Shown here: positions 7,534 to 14,872 of the stretch, piece by piece
Position numbering within the stretch: position 1 is the stretch's first letter
How the letters are laid out: each line of letters starts with the position of its first letter
Assembly: GCA_903891095.1 (NCBI GenBank)
Contig: CAITDI010000051.1
Location: forward strand, 1-64,000
DNA length: 64,000 bases
Reading direction: 5' to 3'
From: an uncultured bacterium
Lineage (GTDB): Bacteria > Planctomycetota > Phycisphaerae > Phycisphaerales > SM1A02
Position numbers and translations under genes: made by a program
The notes under the pieces: generated by a model
Seen by the model: the letters and a program-made list of their open reading frames with translations, nothing else
The model's database searches: none
What the model was told of the DNA's origin: nothing

Positions 7534-8301
7534 ATGTCCGAACAGAACAATTGCTCCAACGACAGCAGCCGCCGAGAGTTCCTCGGCGCAGTCGCGCTCG
7601 GTGCCGTCGGCGCCGCCGCGGCCTCCGCATTCGCAGGCGCACCCAGCATCGTCCTCACGCAGGAGAAAAAGACCATGGCACACACCCTTCCCGAACTTCC
7701 GTACGCCGAGAACGCGCTCGAACCTTCCATCGACGCGCTCACGATGAACATCCACCGCACGAAGCACCACAACGCCTACGTGACCAACCTCAACAAGGCG
7801 CTCGAGGGCCACGCTGATCTCGCGGCGATGTCGATCGACGACCTCTGCAAGAACATCGCGACCGTCCCCGAGGCGATCCGCACCGCGGTCCGCAACAACG
7901 GCGGCGGTCACTGGAACCACTCGATGTTCTGGAAGTGGATGGCTCCGAAGGGCACCGGCGGCGCGCCGAGCGCCGAACTCGCGGCCGCGATCGACAAGGC
8001 GTTCGGCTCGATGGACGCCTTCAAGGAGAAGTTCGCCGCGGCCGGCGTCGGACGCTTCGGCTCCGGCTGGGCGTGGCTCTGCAAGAACGCCGACGGCAGC
8101 GTCGCGATCTGCTCGACCCCGAACCAGGACAACCCGCTCATGAAGGGCATCGTCGATGGATGCGGCACGCCGATCCTCGGCTGCGATGTCTGGGAGCACG
8201 CGTACTACCTGCACTACCAGAACCGCCGCCCCGACTACCTGAAGGCCTGGTGGGACGTGGTGAACTGGAATGAAGTGAACAAGATGTACGCGGCCAAGTG
8301 A
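7534..8301 (+). CDS. Fe/Mn superoxide dismutase with Tat signal peptide
   Basis: 255 residues. Residues 12-18 (SRREFLG) are a twin-arginine motif followed by a hydrophobic stretch and AFAGAPS, so the long form should be exported folded with its metal. From residue 48 ([17 protein letters not shown]) the sequence is a complete Fe/Mn superoxide dismutase: [16 protein letters not shown], the NQDNPL segment with a Mn-type glutamine, and [19 protein letters not shown] with the metal ligands Asp and His. It converts superoxide to peroxide and oxygen. A perfect AGGAG with 9-base spacing precedes the internal ATG at 7675, so a second, cytosolic 208-residue form is likely. A strong terminator follows. 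Confidence 0.95.
   Translation: MSEQNNCSNDSSRREFLGAVALGAVGAAAASAFAGAPSIVLTQEKKTMAHTLPELPYAENALEPSIDALTMNIHRTKHHNAYVTNLNKALEGHADLAAMSIDDLCKNIATVPEAIRTAVRNNGGGHWNHSMFWKWMAPKGTGGAPSAELAAAIDKAFGSMDAFKEKFAAAGVGRFGSGWAWLCKNADGSVAICSTPNQDNPLMKGIVDGCGTPILGCDVWEHAYYLHYQNRRPDYLKAWWDVVNWNEVNKMYAAK
7661..7665 (+). promoter_or_regulatory. Internal Shine-Dalgarno site for a cytosolic superoxide dismutase start
   Basis: AGGAG followed by nine bases and the in-frame ATG at 7675, which is the normal start of cytosolic superoxide dismutases ([10 protein letters not shown]). The site is as good as the upstream one, arguing for two protein forms from one gene. Confidence 0.55.
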
Positions 8302-8324
8302 CGCGCGCATGAACGAACGAAGAG

Positions 8325-8354
8325 ACGGAGCCGCGAAAGCGGCTCCGTTTTTCG
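8325..8354 (+). terminator. Terminator of the superoxide dismutase gene
   Basis: Perfect 10-bp stem ACGGAGCCGC / GCGGCTCCGT with a GAAA tetraloop (8335-8338), followed by TTTTCG. Confidence 0.9.
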
Positions 8355-8370
8355 TTGGGTCCAGATGTTG

Positions 8371-8456
8371 TCGGGTGGGTTTGAGGAGATTCGACAGCCG
8401 GGCCGACTCGGCCTCCGAGTCTCCCAACGCCCCCCCCTCAGTCTCGGCCCCGACGA
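8371..8456. repeat. GTCGAC-type palindromic intergenic repeat, copy B (degenerate)
   Basis: Contains GTGGGTTTGAGGAGATTCGA, the inner GGCCGACTCGGCC and then CCTCAGTCTCGGCCCCGA, matching both arms of the family with the central GTCGAC lost. It lies between a terminator and copy C. Confidence 0.55.
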
Positions 8457-8528
8457 CGGATGTGAAACACCACACTCCCCCACTGGCCGGACCGAGGGCA
8501 CCCCCGATACGACTGTCGATTGAGATCG

Positions 8529-8570
8529 GCGGGTGGGGGTTCGGACTCTCGAAAGCCGAGTCGACTCGGC
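8529..8570. repeat. GTCGAC-centred palindromic intergenic repeat, copy C
   Basis: The left arm GGGTGGGGGTTCGGACTCTC leads to AAGCCGAGTCGACTCGGC, whose last base (8570) directly abuts the stop codon (8571-8573, minus strand) of the lipoprotein gene. This placement at a stop codon is repeated for other copies. Confidence 0.75.
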
Positions 8571-9287
8571 TCAGTTCGCCGGCATCAACCCATCGATCAT
8601 CTTCATGAACGCATCGCGGTTCGCGTCGACGGTCGCCTTCGGGCCGATCATGCGGAAGAACACGTTGCGCCCGGGCGCCTGCACGATCGCGCCGATCTGC
8701 GCGAAGTCCTTCTTCGGCGCAGGCGCTCCCATCGAGAGGTAGTCGCCCTCGAGCTCGACGAACTCGACCTTCATCGGACCGACGTCCTTCGTGCTGAGCT
8801 TTGGCTCGGGCGCCGCGTCGCCGACGCGGAACTGCCCCTTCCAGCGCGCGATGTTCGCGTCGATCGGCCCGCCGTCACCCGCGAGGAACACGCTCACCAC
8901 GAGCTCCGCGGCCTTGGTCGAGTCGGTGTCGCCCGCGACCGCGTACTGCAGCGTTCGGAACTGCACGGTCGGCTTGGTCCACACCCATGACGCGGGCTTG
9001 GGCGCACGCAGGCCGGCGACCTCGATCACCGACGCGTCGTCCGCGCTGGTCGAGGTCTTCCACTTGGACGGATCGACTCCGCCGATCGTGCCGGCGGGCA
9101 CGTTCACGGGACCTGCGACCGGCAGCGTTGCGGGCGCCTGCACACTCGGCGCTGCGGCGGGCGCGGTAGGCGCGGCAGGCGCGGGCGGCTTGGGCTCAGG
9201 CGCACGCTCGCACGCGCTCGCACAGGCAAGCGCGCACGCAGAAAGCGAGGCGATCAGGTTCATCCGGTTGCGGCGCAGTGCGTTCAT
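8571..9287 (-). CDS. Probable lipoprotein of unknown function
   Basis: 238 residues from the ATG at 9287. The N-terminus is MNALRRNRMNLIASLSACAL followed by ACASACERAPE, a signal peptide with a plausible lipobox ending at the Cys of ASAC. A proline/alanine linker covers roughly residues 30-65. The rest is a single globular domain with VFLAGDGGPIDANIARWKGQF and VEFVELEGDYLSMGAPAP. I do not recognise a named family; similar proteins are annotated as hypothetical. The start at 9287 is supported by a -10-like hexamer that ends 9 bases upstream. Alternative start: ATG at 9263. Confidence 0.72.
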   Translation of the reverse strand: MNALRRNRMNLIASLSACALACASACERAPEPKPPAPAAPTAPAAAPSVQAPATLPVAGPVNVPAGTIGGVDPSKWKTSTSADDASVIEVAGLRAPKPASWVWTKPTVQFRTLQYAVAGDTDSTKAAELVVSVFLAGDGGPIDANIARWKGQFRVGDAAPEPKLSTKDVGPMKVEFVELEGDYLSMGAPAPKKDFAQIGAIVQAPGRNVFFRMIGPKATVDANRDAFMKMIDGLMPAN

Positions 9288-9295
9288 GAGGTCCG

Positions 9296-9302
9296 TAGCA
9301 TA
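9296..9302. promoter_or_regulatory. Overlapping divergent -10 elements (lipoprotein / amidohydrolase)
   Basis: TAGCATA. On the plus strand TAGCAT (9296-9301) lies 11 bases before the amidohydrolase ATG. On the minus strand TATGCT (9302-9297) lies 9 bases before the lipoprotein ATG. The starts are only 25 bases apart, so both transcripts must be almost leaderless. Confidence 0.4.
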
Positions 9303-9312
9303 CGTCCCCACC

Positions 9313-10866
9313 ATGCGCGGCCCGTCCGACAGCTACACGATTCTCAACGCACGGATCTTCACCGCGGATCCGCGGCGGCCGCGCGCGCAGTCGATCACGG
9401 TGCGCGATGGAAAGATCGCGGCGATCGACGCGGCACGCGACGACCACAATGCGCGCGCGGGCACGATCATCGATCTCCGCGGAAAGTTCCTCTGCCCCGC
9501 GTTCATCGACGCGCACCTGCATCTCACGCTCGGCGCGGCGACGCTCGCGCAGTGCGATCTTTCGGCATGCGCGACACGCGACGAGTTCGAGCAGCGCATC
9601 GCTGCGCACGCGCGCGCGCTCGACGCCGCGGGCGAACACGACGCGTGGCTCGTCGGGTTCGGCTGGAACGAGTCCGACTGGCGCGGCGAGGCGCCGACGC
9701 GCGCATGGCTCGCGTCCGCGGGCGATCGCCCCGCGGTCGCGTGGCGCATGGACCAGCACGCGTGCGTGGTGAACGACGCGGCGCTCGCGCGGCTCGACAC
9801 GTCGCCGATCGACGGCGGCGAGATCGAGCGCGAGCGCGGCATCTTCCGCGAGCAGGCGGCGTGGAAGCGCGTGATTCCTGCCATTCCCGCGCCATCGCCC
9901 GCCGCGAAGCGCGCCAACCTTGCGAAGGCCTGCGCGCATCTCCACGCGCTCGGCATCGCGTCGGTCGGCTCGATGGAGTACCTCTGCGACATCCGCGATT
10001 TGTACGTGCCCGCGCGCGACGCGCTCACGCTGCGCGTGCACGCGACCGTGCTCGACCGCGACTGGCCGCTCGCGCAGCCGCCCGAAATCCCGCAGGAGAA
10101 CAGCGATTTCTTCCGCATCGTCGGGCTCAAGAGCTTCGCCGACGGCACGCTCGGCTCGCGCACCGCGTGGATGCTCGAGCCGTACGCCGACAAGCCCGAG
10201 ACGAGCGGCCTTGCGATGGAGCACACGCTGCGCGGAGAACTCGCGCAGTGGATGCGCACCGTGCAAGCGCTCGGCCTCTCGCCGAGCGTGCACGCGATCG
10301 GCGACCGCGCCGCGCGCGAACTCCTCGACGCGATGGACGCGTGCGTCGACGCGCCCGCGCCGCGCTTCGAGCATGCGCAGACGCTGCACGCGCACGACAT
10401 CCCGAGGCTCGCCGGACGCTACGCGAGCATGCAGCCGCTGCACAAGGCCGACGACGCGCGCCAGGCGCTCGCGCGGCTCGGGCACGCTCGCATCGAGCGG
10501 TTCTTCGCGTTCCGCACGCTGCTCGCGCACGGCGCGCGCCTCGCCTTCGGCAGCGACTGGCCGATCGTGTCGCCCGACCCGCTGCTCGGCATCAAGGCCG
10601 CGGTCACGGGCCTCGACCTCGACGGCAAGCCGTTCGCGACCGAGCACTCGATCGCCGTCCACGACGCGCTCGTCGCCTACACGCGCACCGCAGCCGAAAT
10701 GCTGGATTTGCCGAGCGGAACGCTCGTCCCCGGCCGCGCGGCCGACTTCGTCGTGCTCGACCGCTCGCCATTCGAGATCGACTGGACGCGCGAAATGCCG
10801 ATGATCGAAGCGACCGTCGTCGCGGGACGCGCGGCGTACGAACGCGGGTCTATCCTGCGCGGCTGA
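9313..10866 (+). CDS. Amidohydrolase family 3 protein (YtcJ-like)
   Basis: 517 residues. The sequence begins SYTILNARIFTADPRRPRAQ, the usual first beta sandwich strand, then CPAFIDAHLHL carries the HxH metal motif near residue 65. The family-3 signatures LKSFADGTLGSRTAWM (with the metal-bridging lysine region), HAIGDRAARELLDA, and FGSDWPIVSPDPLLGI near the end are all present, with GRAADFVVLD closing the sandwich domain. Family members hydrolyse exocyclic amides or related bonds; the true substrate of this branch is unknown. The start ATG at 9313 follows a short divergent promoter region. It is followed 12 bases later by a site-2 protease gene. Confidence 0.9.
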   Translation: MRGPSDSYTILNARIFTADPRRPRAQSITVRDGKIAAIDAARDDHNARAGTIIDLRGKFLCPAFIDAHLHLTLGAATLAQCDLSACATRDEFEQRIAAHARALDAAGEHDAWLVGFGWNESDWRGEAPTRAWLASAGDRPAVAWRMDQHACVVNDAALARLDTSPIDGGEIERERGIFREQAAWKRVIPAIPAPSPAAKRANLAKACAHLHALGIASVGSMEYLCDIRDLYVPARDALTLRVHATVLDRDWPLAQPPEIPQENSDFFRIVGLKSFADGTLGSRTAWMLEPYADKPETSGLAMEHTLRGELAQWMRTVQALGLSPSVHAIGDRAARELLDAMDACVDAPAPRFEHAQTLHAHDIPRLAGRYASMQPLHKADDARQALARLGHARIERFFAFRTLLAHGARLAFGSDWPIVSPDPLLGIKAAVTGLDLDGKPFATEHSIAVHDALVAYTRTAAEMLDLPSGTLVPGRAADFVVLDRSPFEIDWTREMPMIEATVVAGRAAYERGSILRG

Positions 10867-10878
10867 CGGGAACCAGAC

Positions 10879-11571
10879 ATGGACATCGGAATCTTCGGCA
10901 TCTACAACTCGCTCGGCCCTGCCGCCGCCGCCGCGTTCCTCTTCTGGGGGATCTTCTCGATCACCCTGCATGAGCTCGCCCACGGCTGGGCCGCGCTTTG
11001 GCAGGGCGACCAGACGCCGCGCATCTACGGGCGCATGACCGCCAACCCGATCGTGCACATGGGATGGATGTCGCTGATTCTGCTTGCGGTGACGGGCATC
11101 GCGTGGGGCGTCATGCCGACGGATCCCAGCCAGTACCGATGGGGCCGCCGCGGCAGGATCATCGTGTCCGGCGCGGGTCCCGCGATGAACGTGCTGCTGT
11201 GGGCGATCTGCTGGGCTGGTCTCGGCGCAATGGTGGCGAAGCACGCCTCCGCCGAGGATGGCTTTGCGGGCCTTCGATCGATGCCCGAGGGCACCGCGCG
11301 TCAGCTCATGGTGTTCCTGATCATCGGAGCGATGCTCAACGGCTCGCTGGCGCTGTTCAACATGCTGCCGCTGCCGCCATTCGACGGCGCGAGCGTGCTC
11401 GCGGGCTTCTCGCGCACCTACTACCGCTGGATGCACAACCCGCGCGTCGCGAACGCGGGCTTCTTCATCGTGCTCATCGCGATGTTCTCCGGCGTCGGCG
11501 GAATCATGGCGGAGTTCGCGTCGGCGCTCGGGCAGCGGCTTGCGGTCCTTGTCGCACACGCGATCGGCTGA
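10879..11571 (+). CDS. Site-2 protease family membrane metalloprotease (M50)
   Basis: 230 residues with about five or six hydrophobic segments. The zinc motif TLHELAHGWAA (HExxH) sits in the first membrane helix region near residue 30, and FNMLPLPPFDGASVL near residue 162 is the second conserved motif with the third metal ligand Asp. These place it in the short site-2 protease branch that lacks PDZ domains. Such enzymes cleave membrane helices, but the substrate cannot be named. It follows the amidohydrolase gene by 12 bases and is probably cotranscribed. Confidence 0.9.
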   Translation: MDIGIFGIYNSLGPAAAAAFLFWGIFSITLHELAHGWAALWQGDQTPRIYGRMTANPIVHMGWMSLILLAVTGIAWGVMPTDPSQYRWGRRGRIIVSGAGPAMNVLLWAICWAGLGAMVAKHASAEDGFAGLRSMPEGTARQLMVFLIIGAMLNGSLALFNMLPLPPFDGASVLAGFSRTYYRWMHNPRVANAGFFIVLIAMFSGVGGIMAEFASALGQRLAVLVAHAIG

Positions 11572-11660
11572 TCGGGTTATCGCCCGCGGCGCGCGCCCTC
11601 GACGGTCGCCCGTCACCCGCCGCGATTGCATCCCCCCGCTCTTTCCCCTAACCTCCCCGA

Positions 11661-11760
11661 CTCGCAACCGCGAGCCGAAGGCGCAGCGCACGGCGGTCAC
11701 TCCCGCTCCACACTGCGTCAGAGTCCTGATGAGTCCGTCATGCGACGGACGGGACCGAGG
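11661..11760 (+). promoter_or_regulatory. Structured rpsP leader with a hammerhead-like three-way junction
   Basis: A small hairpin CTCGC-AACC-GCGAG is at 11661-11674. Next, GGTC at 11695-11698, ACTC (11699-11702) pairing with GAGT (11721-11724), CTGATGA at 11726-11732, a perfect 7-bp stem (11733-11739 with 11744-11750) and GGGACCG form a three-way junction laid out like a hammerhead ribozyme. Two catalytic positions are changed (GGGA instead of GAAA) and one extra C precedes CTGATGA, so self-cleavage is not expected. It may be a ribosomal-protein leader instead. Confidence 0.35.
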
Positions 11761-11785
11761 TTCGCCTTTCCGAAAGTGAGACGAC

Positions 11786-12049
11786 ATGGTCGTTCTCCGT
11801 ATGAAGCGAATGGGCCGCGCCCATTCTCCGTTCTTCCGCCTGTCCGTCATGGACAAGCGCTCGCCCCGTGACGGCGCCGTCATCGAAAACCTGGGTTGGT
11901 ACAGCCCGACCGCGAAGCCGGGCGCGCAGTACCAGTTCAACACCGAGCGCGTGAAGCACTGGCTCTCGATGGGCGCTCAGCCGTCCGAGACCGCTGCCAA
12001 CCTGCTCAAGAAGGTCGGCGTCGACCCGACCCCCGGCAAGAAGGCCTAA
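11786..12049 (+). CDS. rpsP: 30S ribosomal protein bS16
   Basis: 87 residues. VVLRMKRMGRAHSPFFRLSV and RDGAVIENLGWYSP are the bS16 signature segments; NTERVKHWLSMGAQPSETAANLLKK is the conserved C-terminal helix. It binds 16S rRNA in the small subunit body. The ATG at 11786 follows GTGAG in the leader. It heads a ribosomal unit with trmD and rplS. rimM, which usually lies between rpsP and trmD, is missing here. Confidence 0.96.
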   Translation: MVVLRMKRMGRAHSPFFRLSVMDKRSPRDGAVIENLGWYSPTAKPGAQYQFNTERVKHWLSMGAQPSETAANLLKKVGVDPTPGKKA

Positions 12050-12129
12050 TCAGCAAGTGATCTGACGAACGCTGTCGCTCCTGCGGCTGCGCTGCGTTGG
12101 TGACACATCGCTCTTCCCGCGTGCGAACC

Positions 12130-12978
12130 ATGCGAATCGACGTGCTCACCATCTTTCCCGATCTCTTCACGGGCTTTCTCGCCACGAGCATCCCCGCGAT
12201 CGCGATCGAACAAGGCCGGCTTTCGTGCCACGTGCACGACATCCGCGTCCACGCAGCGAACAAGCACCGCAAGGTCGACGACAGGCCGTTCGGCGGAGGT
12301 CCAGGCATGGTGATGATGTGCCAGCCCATCTTCGACGCCGTCAAGGCCGCTGAGTCGCAGGACTCGGCTGCCGGCGATGGCAACGTGGTCCGTGTGCTCC
12401 TCACGCCGCAAGGCGAGAAGCTCACGCAGCCGCGCGTCGAATGGCTCGCGCAGCAGCCGCGCATGCTCCTCCTCTGCGGTCACTACGAAGGAATCGACGA
12501 GCGCGTGATCGAGGAGCTCAAGCCCCTCGAGATCTCGATCGGCGACTACGTCCTCTCCGGTGGCGAGCTTGGCGCGATGGTTCTCATCGACGCCGTCGCC
12601 CGCCTGCAGCCTGGCGTCCTCGGTCACGAGGATTCCGCTGCGGAGGATTCGTTCAGCGTGCGCTCCGCCGATGGCGCACATCTCCTTGATTGTCCGCACT
12701 ACACCCGTCCCCGCGAGTGGAACGGGCGCGAAGTGCCGGACATCCTGCTCTCGGGCGACCACGAAGCGGTCGCTCGCTGGCGGGATGCGCAGCGGATCGA
12801 GCGCACGCGCGAGCGTCGTCCCGATCTCCTGCAGAACTCTCCACTCGCAGAACCGCAACCCCTGCCGGCGGCCAACAACAACAAGCCCGCCGCGCAAGTT
12901 GCACGCGCCAAGCGGTCCCGGACTTCGTCAGACGAAGTCGGCGGACTGCACGGCCAAACCGCGCCTGAAAGCGCATGA
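12130..12978 (+). CDS. trmD: tRNA (guanine37-N1)-methyltransferase
   Basis: 282 residues from the ATG at 12130 (MRIDVLTIFPDLF). The deep trefoil-knot SAM site is visible as RPFGGGPGMVMM, LLCGHYEGIDERV and SIGDYVLSGGELGAMVLIDAVARL. The C-terminal domain with EDSF, HYTRPREWNGREVPDILLSG and RRPDLL is complete. TrmD methylates G37 next to the anticodon and prevents frameshifting. The protein carries about 45 extra low-complexity residues after the usual end (from PLAEPQPLPAANNN onward). It lies in the rpsP-trmD-rplS unit, 12 bases before rplS. Confidence 0.96.
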   Translation: MRIDVLTIFPDLFTGFLATSIPAIAIEQGRLSCHVHDIRVHAANKHRKVDDRPFGGGPGMVMMCQPIFDAVKAAESQDSAAGDGNVVRVLLTPQGEKLTQPRVEWLAQQPRMLLLCGHYEGIDERVIEELKPLEISIGDYVLSGGELGAMVLIDAVARLQPGVLGHEDSAAEDSFSVRSADGAHLLDCPHYTRPREWNGREVPDILLSGDHEAVARWRDAQRIERTRERRPDLLQNSPLAEPQPLPAANNNKPAAQVARAKRSRTSSDEVGGLHGQTAPESA

Positions 12979-12990
12979 GGAATCCCAACT

Positions 12991-13401
12991 ATGGCACGTT
13001 TGAACCGCACCCAGGTCCTTGAAGGCGTCGTCGCAGCGCAGATGAAGCCCGCCACCGAGCTTCCGAAGTTCTCCGTCGGCGACACCATCGACGTTCACTA
13101 CAAGATCATCGAAGGCGACAAGGAGCGCGTCCAGGTCTTCCAGGGCGTGCTGCTCGCCGACACCGGCCGCGGCATCCACCGCATGATCACCGTCCGCCGC
13201 ATCGTCGCCAACGAAGGCGTCGAGCGTTCGTTCCCGGTGAACTCGCCGCGCGTCGCGAAGATCGACGTCATCCGCCGCGGCGATGCCCGCCGCGCGAAGC
13301 TGTTCTACCTCCGCGACCGGTTCGGCAAGAGCCGCCGTCTGCGCGACCAGCGCCGCGGCCTCAAGCACGTGGAAGGCACCACGGGCACCGCGTCGGCCTG
13401 A
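12991..13401 (+). CDS. rplS: 50S ribosomal protein bL19
   Basis: 136 residues. FSVGDTIDVHYKIIEGDKER, VQVFQGVLLADTGRG and SPRVAKIDVIRRGDARRAKL followed by FYLRDRFGKSRRLRD are the bL19 signature segments. It sits at the subunit interface of the large subunit. Last gene of the unit with rpsP and trmD; a perfect 12-bp terminator follows 29 bases after the stop. The last 15 residues extend slightly beyond the core. Confidence 0.96.
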   Translation: MARLNRTQVLEGVVAAQMKPATELPKFSVGDTIDVHYKIIEGDKERVQVFQGVLLADTGRGIHRMITVRRIVANEGVERSFPVNSPRVAKIDVIRRGDARRAKLFYLRDRFGKSRRLRDQRRGLKHVEGTTGTASA

Positions 13402-13429
13402 ACTGCTGACGATAGACAGCCTGAATACC

Positions 13430-13464
13430 ACGACCGGCCGCTCACGCGGCCGGTCGTCTTTTTC
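13430..13464 (+). terminator. Terminator of the rpsP-trmD-rplS unit
   Basis: Perfect 12-bp stem ACGACCGGCCGC (13430-13441) with its complement at 13446-13457, TCAC loop, then CTTTTTC. Confidence 0.92.
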
Positions 13465-13472
13465 ATCAGGCC

Positions 13473-13525
13473 GTGCACGGCACGTGCCAGGCAGTGCCAG
13501 GCACTGCGCGGCACGTGCCGTGCAC
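13473..13525. repeat. CACGTGCC palindromic element, copy 1
   Basis: A 16-base arm GTGCACGGCACGTGCC (13473-13488) and its exact complement GGCACGTGCCGTGCAC (13510-13525) enclose AGGCAGTGCCAGGCACTGC. Lies between the rplS terminator and queD. Copy 2 follows after 56 bases. Confidence 0.8.
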
Positions 13526-13581
13526 CGCCGGAACGCAATTCGGACCACACGTTGCAGCAGGCGGCCGCGCAGGCACCGCCT

Positions 13582-13634
13582 GTGCGCGGTACGTGCCAGG
13601 CAGTGCCAGACACTGCACGGCACGTGCCGTGCAC
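13582..13634. repeat. CACGTGCC palindromic element, copy 2
   Basis: Same layout and length as copy 1; the left arm has changed (GTGCGCGGTACGTGCC, 13582-13597) while the right arm (13619-13634) is identical to that of copy 1. The pair therefore looks like a duplicated 53-base unit that has begun to diverge. Confidence 0.75.
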
Positions 13635-13660
13635 AGCCTGGATCGGCGAAGGATCGCGAC

Positions 13661-13666
13661 TACACT
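13661..13666 (+). promoter_or_regulatory. -10-like element of queD (near-leaderless)
   Basis: TACACT ends 9 bases before the queD ATG; no ribosome-binding site lies between. Confidence 0.4.
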
Positions 13667-13675
13667 GCGCGCCCG

Positions 13676-14038
13676 ATGCGCGTCACCCTCGCCAAGAGCT
13701 TCACCTTCGAAGCCGCCCACTTCCTCCCGTGCTTTCCCGACGGGCACAAGTGCCGTCGCATGCACGGCCACTCGTTCAAGGTCGAGGTCGTGGTCGAGGG
13801 CGAGATGGATCCCGCCAAGGGCTACCTCGTCGACTACGGCGACATCAAGAAGGCGATCTCGCCGGTCTACGACGCGCTCGACCACCGCTGCCTCAACGAG
13901 ATCGCGGGTCTCGAGAATCCGACCGCCGAAATGCTCGCCAAGTGGGTCTGGGACCGCCTCAAGCCGACGCTGCCGCTGCTGTCGCAGGTGATCGTGTTCG
14001 AGACCTGCACCAGCCGCTGCGTGTACGAGGGGCGCTGA
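13676..14038 (+). CDS. queD: 6-carboxytetrahydropterin synthase (QueD)
   Basis: 120 residues, the normal length. FEAAHFLPCFPDGHKCRRMHGHSF carries the catalytic Cys and the zinc-binding histidines; GYLVDYGDIKKAISPVYDALDHRCLN and NPTAEMLAKWVWD, then FETCTSRCVYEG with the catalytic Glu, complete the fold. It makes 6-carboxytetrahydropterin in the queuosine pathway. No queC, queE or queF is nearby. The ATG at 13676 follows a -10-like hexamer directly. A gene of unknown function begins 2 bases after its stop. Confidence 0.95.
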   Translation: MRVTLAKSFTFEAAHFLPCFPDGHKCRRMHGHSFKVEVVVEGEMDPAKGYLVDYGDIKKAISPVYDALDHRCLNEIAGLENPTAEMLAKWVWDRLKPTLPLLSQVIVFETCTSRCVYEGR

Positions 14039-14040
14039 CG

Positions 14041-14763
14041 GTGCGGCCCGTTCACCTTCTGCACGACGCCGCGCTGCTCGCGCGCATGCTCGGGATCGAG
14101 GCGCCCTGCTGCGCGCAGGTCGCGATGCCGACGCAGATGTCGTCGGCCGCCGCGGGTCCGCCGCAGGCATTCGCCGCGTTCGTCGACGGCAATCCGCTTT
14201 CGGGCGGCTGGATCGTCGACGTCGAGGCACCCGCGCGGCGCATCGTGTCGTGGAGCGGCACGCTGTCCGACGAAGGCCTCTTTGCCGACGAACCACGCAC
14301 CTGGATGAAGGCGGGCCACGAGCGCTTCAAGGCGTTCCTCGACGAGGTCGGGCCAGCGCTCCAGCAGCACGAGCGCACGCTCTGCTTCCGCCCGCACCAC
14401 CGCCACGTGGTCGGCGACGTGCACGCGTCGGTCAAGCTGCTGCGCGAACGCGCGGGCGGACCGTTTGAAGTGCTGCTCTCGCCAGGCGACATGCTCGCGC
14501 CGTCCATGCTGCCGCAGATCGAGGACCACCTCGTGCGGATGTTCGCGCACCTCGGCCCGGTCGCGGCGGCGGTGCTTCTTTTCGACGTCGCCGCGACGGC
14601 GGAAACCGCGGAAAGCGGGCTGCTTTCCCCATGCCGGCTCGGCGAAGGCGCGCTGCCCATGCCGCTCGTCGCGCGATTGCTCGCCGAGCATGTTCCCGCG
14701 GAAACTCCCGTGATCCTGCTCCCCGGCGCCGTCGAATCGCAGCGTGGGCTGCTCGGTCTGTAG
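14041..14763 (+). CDS. Protein of unknown function, possibly TIM-barrel-like
   Basis: 240 residues from a GTG two bases after the queD stop. Readable segments include FRPHHRHVVGDVHASVKLLRERAG and FEVLLSPGDMLAPSMLPQIEDHLVRMFAHLG, which recall the end of xylose-isomerase-like TIM barrels (a metal-site histidine region and a DP-x-x-ML-x-PSM segment), but the match is weak. No signal peptide or membrane segment is present. The close spacing to queD suggests one transcript. I call it unknown; a structure prediction would settle the fold. Confidence 0.65.
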   Translation: MRPVHLLHDAALLARMLGIEAPCCAQVAMPTQMSSAAAGPPQAFAAFVDGNPLSGGWIVDVEAPARRIVSWSGTLSDEGLFADEPRTWMKAGHERFKAFLDEVGPALQQHERTLCFRPHHRHVVGDVHASVKLLRERAGGPFEVLLSPGDMLAPSMLPQIEDHLVRMFAHLGPVAAAVLLFDVAATAETAESGLLSPCRLGEGALPMPLVARLLAEHVPAETPVILLPGAVESQRGLLGL

Positions 14764-14872
14764 CGGATGCGCGGGCTTTCCCCAACGGAATCCACACGTT
14801 CGCGTTGCGCCGACACGAGCACGGGGTAGACTTTTCAGGTCTGCGGAACGGAATCCGCGACATGGAGAGTCG

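Noticed and set aside
11695-11757. Active hammerhead ribozyme
   Set aside because: The conserved GAA of the core is GGG and an extra C precedes CTGATGA, so I describe it only as hammerhead-like.
9196-11943. Minus-strand open frame of 915 codons
   Set aside because: Antisense shadow of the amidohydrolase and site-2 protease genes, Arg/Ala-rich, no recognisable domain.
13473-13634. CRISPR-like repeat pair
   Set aside because: Only two units, internal palindromes, no spacer pattern and no cas gene.
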